From positions 1 through 59,972 of the forward strand of contig NZ_JAMFLG010000029.1 in assembly GCF_023502205.1 (NCBI RefSeq): DNA of 59,972 nucleotides, in the 5' to 3' direction. Positions 56,966 through 59,972 of the stretch are shown here, piece after piece. The position numbers and the translations under genes are program-made. The DNA is from Aquiflexum sp. TKW24L (GTDB lineage: Bacteria; Bacteroidota; Bacteroidia; Cytophagales; Cyclobacteriaceae). The stretch's first letter is position 1, and the number at the start of each line of letters is the position of its first letter. The notes beneath the pieces are model-generated. The model made no database searches and was not told the DNA's origin. It was given only the letters and a program-made list of their open reading frames with translations.

Positions 56966-57860
56966 ATTCTTTCTCTTGAAGCAAAATCTTCCAGGCAGTG
57001 ATTACATCCCCAGATTCCAACACTTGTTTGGCATATTCGTGAAGGTGAAAATCAAAACTCTCCCTGTCATTTTTAAACCTTATTTTCATTTCCTGAATCA
57101 CGTGATTACCGGAATAGGCTTCCACTTCAACAGCTTCAGGGATTTGCTCACAATTCCCCAATCTACCGAGGTTATTTCCTGTCAGTACAGTACTGTTTCG
57201 GATGTAAGGCGGAATGTTATCAACACCAATGCCTTTATTCCTGATAGGTTTGGCAATTTCAAATAAGGCTTCCCCATGGGCTCGGCAATACCAGTCTCCT
57301 CCCATTCTTGCCACAGCATCCAATTTGAAAGGGTTTATCTGATCTTTTTCATCCAAAATCTGCTCGGAAATATGCGCAAGCAAAACCTCACAGATCACCA
57401 GATTGGCTGACCCTCCCCCTTCACCAATTGGTAATACCTGCAGTACTTTACATTCGAAAGCCACAGGAGCTTCCTTGACTCTTGGGGGTTTTACCAAAAT
57501 AGATGAAGCTTCCGAAAACCCGGATTTCACAAATTCATTGACTCCTTTTTCGTATTCGGTACTTGCCAGAGACATTTGTTCCACCATACAAAAGCTGACC
57601 ATATTGATGACTACCTCGGGTACTTCCAATACATTATCCAAGCTGTGCTTTGTCGTATTATCCCTGACCCTCCGGGAAGGTGAAAAAACCAACACAGGAG
57701 GATTGGTGCCAAAGACATTGAAAAAACTGAATGGACTTAAATTGACATTACCTTCCTTGTCCACCGTACTGGCAAAAGCAATGGGACGCGGGGCTACGGC
57801 ACCTAGCAGGTAGCTGTGGAATTGGGCAATCGAAACATCCTTGGGATTGATGGTCTTCAT
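56964..57860 (-). CDS. Flavin reductase family protein (FMN-binding split barrel)
   Basis: 298 residues. AVAPRPIAFASTVDKEGNVNLSPFSFFNVFGTNPPVLVFSP is the flavin-binding core, followed by DNTTKHSLDNVLEVPEVVINMVS and GVNEFVKSGFSEASS. It belongs to the DIM6/NTAB group, which reduces or binds FMN. The C-terminal about 90 residues extend beyond the core barrel. Partner oxygenase not seen. It converges with sppA. Confidence 0.9.
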   Translation of the reverse strand: MKTINPKDVSIAQFHSYLLGAVAPRPIAFASTVDKEGNVNLSPFSFFNVFGTNPPVLVFSPSRRVRDNTTKHSLDNVLEVPEVVINMVSFCMVEQMSLASTEYEKGVNEFVKSGFSEASSILVKPPRVKEAPVAFECKVLQVLPIGEGGGSANLVICEVLLAHISEQILDEKDQINPFKLDAVARMGGDWYCRAHGEALFEIAKPIRNKGIGVDNIPPYIRNSTVLTGNNLGRLGNCEQIPEAVEVEAYSGNHVIQEMKIRFKNDRESFDFHLHEYAKQVLESGDVITAWKILLQEKE

Positions 57861-58114
57861 TTTTTACTTTTATGATAATTGTTTGTACACAATGGTTCGA
57901 GAAGATAGTATATTTATTTATTTCTTGTTTGAAGACTTAATTGCCCGGTACATCGGTCTTCCGACTTCGGTCTTCCGTCCCGATTGAAGAAGAATATAGT
58001 GTTAATGGCATAGAAGCAGATATCCATTTTATAATAATAACTCAGGTTTCTTTCAACGGTTTGCATTGACCTACATTTATTCCCTAAATTAAAAAATCAA
58101 AACTCACAAAGCCC
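57861..58114. other. Intergenic region with GGTCTTCCG words
   Basis: At about 57950-57985 the words CATCGGTCTTCCGACTTCGG and GTCTTCCGTCCCG recall GACCGATG at about 11262. No gene or clear terminator was found; the upstream regions of two divergent genes lie here. Confidence 0.4.
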
Positions 58115-58972
58115 ATGAAACAATTATCTTTTTGCCATTATTCTCTTATTTTATTATTGCTCCTTATGGCTTCCTTTCCTTTTTCACATTCATTTGGCCA
58201 AAACCTAAACATTGCTACCTACAATATCCGATTTGATAATGCAAATGATGTAGGAAATCTTTGGAAGGACCGAGCGCCTCATTTGATTAATCAAATTAAA
58301 TTTCACCAAATGGACATCATCGGAACCCAAGAAGGGATGTACCATCAACTTGAGGAAATCAAAAATGGATTGGGCTATCCATATGTGGGTGTCGGCAGGG
58401 ACAAAGGAGGGAAAGAAGGGGAATTCAGTGCGGTTTTCTATAATCCTGAAAAGCTAAAAGTCTTAGATCAAAGCACGTTTTGGCTTTCCGAAACACCTGA
58501 AAAGCCCTCAAAAGGATGGGACGCAGCTTTGAATAGGGTTTGCACTTGGGTCAAATTTACAAATAGGGAAGGTGAAAAGTTCTATGTATTCAATATCCAT
58601 TATGACCATATCGGTCAAAAGGCGAGAGAAGAGAGCAGTAAATTGGTGATAAGGAAAATAAAAGAAATCAATACAGAAAAACTTCCTGTGGTGTTCATCG
58701 GGGATTTCAATGTCATGCCCAACAATCCGGCGTACCAGACGGTGCTGGATAATTCCGAAATGAAAGACAGCAGGCTGATTTCAAAAATTCCTTCCGTAGG
58801 AAATCAGGGAACATTCAATGGATACAATTGGGAAAAGCTTCCTGAAGGCATCATTGACCATATTTTTGTCAGCCCAAATATGACCGTTCTCCGACATGGA
58901 ATCTTGACAGACAATTATGGAATGAAGTACCCTTCAGACCATTTTCCGGTGATGGTGGAGGTGAGTTGGTGA
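58115..58972 (+). CDS. Exported endonuclease/exonuclease/phosphatase family protein
   Basis: 285 residues: signal peptide (about 1-28, ...SFPFSHSFGQ), then the EEP fold: IATYNIRFDN (Asn ligand), IIGTQEGMYHQL (Glu metal ligand), VFNIHYDHIGQKAREES (His/Asp), VVFIGDFNVMPNN (Asp, Asn) and YPSDHFPVMVEV (final His). Bacteroidota members of this kind act on phosphoesters of sugars, lipids or nucleic acids outside the cell; which one is not clear. It is single. Confidence 0.88.
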   Translation: MKQLSFCHYSLILLLLLMASFPFSHSFGQNLNIATYNIRFDNANDVGNLWKDRAPHLINQIKFHQMDIIGTQEGMYHQLEEIKNGLGYPYVGVGRDKGGKEGEFSAVFYNPEKLKVLDQSTFWLSETPEKPSKGWDAALNRVCTWVKFTNREGEKFYVFNIHYDHIGQKAREESSKLVIRKIKEINTEKLPVVFIGDFNVMPNNPAYQTVLDNSEMKDSRLISKIPSVGNQGTFNGYNWEKLPEGIIDHIFVSPNMTVLRHGILTDNYGMKYPSDHFPVMVEVSW

Positions 58973-58978
58973 TTGCTT

Positions 58979-58998
58979 AGCTGAGGAAAATCTCAGCT
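58979..58998 (+). terminator. Weak hairpin after the EEP gene
   Basis: AGCTGAG-GAAAAT-CTCAGCT stem-loop without a T-run; possible RNA stabiliser or weak terminator. Confidence 0.35.
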
Positions 58999-59059
58999 GG
59001 GAATAGTTTAACTTTGTATAGTTGAAGGGTATAAAAAGATATTTCTAAGATAAATCTCT

Positions 59060-59398
59060 TTACCAAATATCAGCCCAGTAGATTACAGCACCTGTTTCAT
59101 TATTTATTGCAATCCCCTTACTATAGCCATGTTCCCAACCCTTGGGAGTATATACGCCATTTGGTAATTTATCAGGATTCATAAATGATCCTTTTTTTGA
59201 TTCTAACACATACATTTTATACCCTTCCAGTTTTGTCAAAGTCAAATTGGTTTCAAAAATCCATTCTTTGAAAAAATTTGGGACAGGATATTTTCCTTCT
59301 TGGCAATTTAGTTCTCTAATTTCTACTTTTCTCGGTTTTCTGATTTTTTTATCATATTTAATCCAATTTTGAGCTGTTAAATGTTTGTCAACCCACAA
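59060..59398 (-). CDS. C-terminal part of a frameshifted lipoprotein, unknown function
   Basis: 112 residues beginning at a TTG (LWVDKHLTAQNWIKYDKK). It carries conserved-looking sequence (KVEIRELNCQEGKYPVPNFFKEWIF, PNGVYTPKGWEHGYSKGIAINNETGAVIYWADIW) but no start signal of its own. It overlaps the end of the 59388-59684 frame by 11 bp. Removing one base from GGG at 59392-59394 joins the two frames into one protein of about 208 residues. I read it as the second half of one broken gene. Confidence 0.5.
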   Translation of the reverse strand: MWVDKHLTAQNWIKYDKKIRKPRKVEIRELNCQEGKYPVPNFFKEWIFETNLTLTKLEGYKMYVLESKKGSFMNPDKLPNGVYTPKGWEHGYSKGIAINNETGAVIYWADIW

Positions 59399-59684
59399 GG
59401 CAACTATCTTCTGAATTGTAAACTGCTATAGATAATGCCTTTGCGGAATTTTTAATACTATCTAGTTCGGTCTGATCTGGATGGTATTTAAGCCAAACAT
59501 AAGGGTGAGAAATTGAAATATTTTGAGAAACTGCTTGAAAAGAGTTTCGATATCTTATTTTTTTTGGAAAATGATCTATAAAGCCATCATCAAAGTAATT
59601 TATTTCTTCCCCAAAATTTAAACTCCTCTTATTATTACAACTTGAAATGATTATTAAAACCACAATAAACATTAATCCCTTCAT
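59388..59684 (-). CDS. N-terminal part of a frameshifted lipoprotein
   Basis: 98 residues with a lipoprotein signal (FIVVLIIISSC, Cys16) and NEEINYFDDGFIDHFPKKIRYR-like hydrophilic sequence, then 'PYVWLKYHPDQTELDSIKNSAKALSIAVYNSEDSCLVG' and a stop that looks premature. The continuation is the frame at 59060-59398 after a one-base shift at 59392-59394. The function is unknown. The break could be real or a sequence error in the homopolymer. Confidence 0.5.
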   Translation of the reverse strand: MKGLMFIVVLIIISSCNNKRSLNFGEEINYFDDGFIDHFPKKIRYRNSFQAVSQNISISHPYVWLKYHPDQTELDSIKNSAKALSIAVYNSEDSCLVG

Positions 59685-59972
59685 TATTATCCCAGCTAGG
59701 TGTTGTATTGCGATTGATGGACTATTAAACTAAACGCTAAAACGAAAGGTAATTCTTGGTTATTTGAATTACAAATCTTACTTATCAAAAAGGTATAGAT
59801 GGAATCTAAACCTATCGCCTGCTCCATTTTAAAAATAGATAGCGATCGTAAGTGAGGACAACTATACGGTGGTCTTTAAAGTCTTTGTCCCCTTTGTTTC
59901 TTTGTTGTTCAGCAAAATTCTGTGGTCTGCGGGGTTGGTGGGTCTTAAACGCAAAAGACCCTCAGGTATGAA

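Noticed and set aside
59850-59972. Possible reading frame at the right edge on minus (NNKETKGTK-like)
   Set aside because: Short, low complexity, without start; looks like the repeat-rich spacers seen elsewhere, though a gene continuing past the edge cannot be excluded.

Overview
The window looks like a chromosomal segment of a Bacteroidota bacterium of the Cytophagales, most like the Cyclobacteriaceae (an inference from gene content, not from any database search). Pointers are type IX secretion (T9SS) substrates with a gliding-motility type C-terminal domain, a PorP/SprF partner, many lipoproteins with short Cys lipoboxes, -7 promoter boxes of the TAnnTTTG type, few Shine-Dalgarno sites, a monomeric NADP isocitrate dehydrogenase, a UMF1-type transporter, and paired GMC oxidoreductase / gluconate-dehydrogenase-subunit-3 genes.

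Layout. 1-11.2 kb: a giant secreted protein cut by the left edge, yaaA, a second giant T9SS protein, and divergently a PorP/SprF protein followed by an M48 protease. 11.4-13.1 kb: a phytanoyl-CoA dioxygenase-like enzyme, a disordered acidic protein and a 39-residue membrane peptide. 13.2-15.5 kb: first GMC dehydrogenase and its small subunit. 15.7-20.7 kb: a LytTR membrane regulator, an intradiol-dioxygenase/thioredoxin-like fusion lipoprotein, a lipoprotein pyrophosphatase, a UMF1 transporter and a small secreted protein whose start is out of frame. 20.7-30.0 kb: a divergent sugar-oxidation island (DUF1080 lipoprotein, cytochrome c, sugar isomerase, Gfo/Idh/MocA oxidoreductase on minus; MFS permease, hydroxypyruvate-isomerase-like protein, second GMC/subunit-3 pair and an exported isomerase on plus). 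30.9-31.5 kb: four tRNA genes (Lys, Arg, Pro, Lys), with 45-bp repeats built from the tRNA-Lys 5' end around a palindrome. 31.6-46 kb: housekeeping genes (GAPDH, isocitrate dehydrogenase, peptide deformylase, RuvX, hemerythrin protein, S41 protease) and a symporter-GNAT-racemase operon. 45.9-49.3 kb: succinate dehydrogenase/fumarate reductase sdhCAB. 49.6-59.7 kb: a third T9SS adhesin, DCC oxidoreductase, carbonic anhydrase, fabD, folK, sppA, flavin reductase, an exported EEP-family hydrolase and a broken lipoprotein gene.

How genes may work together. The two GMC proteins carry a CX5CX3C motif like the 3Fe-4S site of bacterial FAD glucose dehydrogenase, and each sits with an exported small subunit. 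With the cytochrome c, the DUF1080 (3-keto-disaccharide hydrolase family) lipoprotein, three TIM-barrel isomerases, a Gfo/Idh/MocA enzyme and an MFS permease, they suggest periplasmic oxidation of glycosides to 3-keto sugars, cleavage, then uptake and reduction. This is inference. The most unusual DNA structure is the tRNA-derived 45-bp repeat, where two substitutions in one copy keep the hairpin only in the tRNA-sense RNA.
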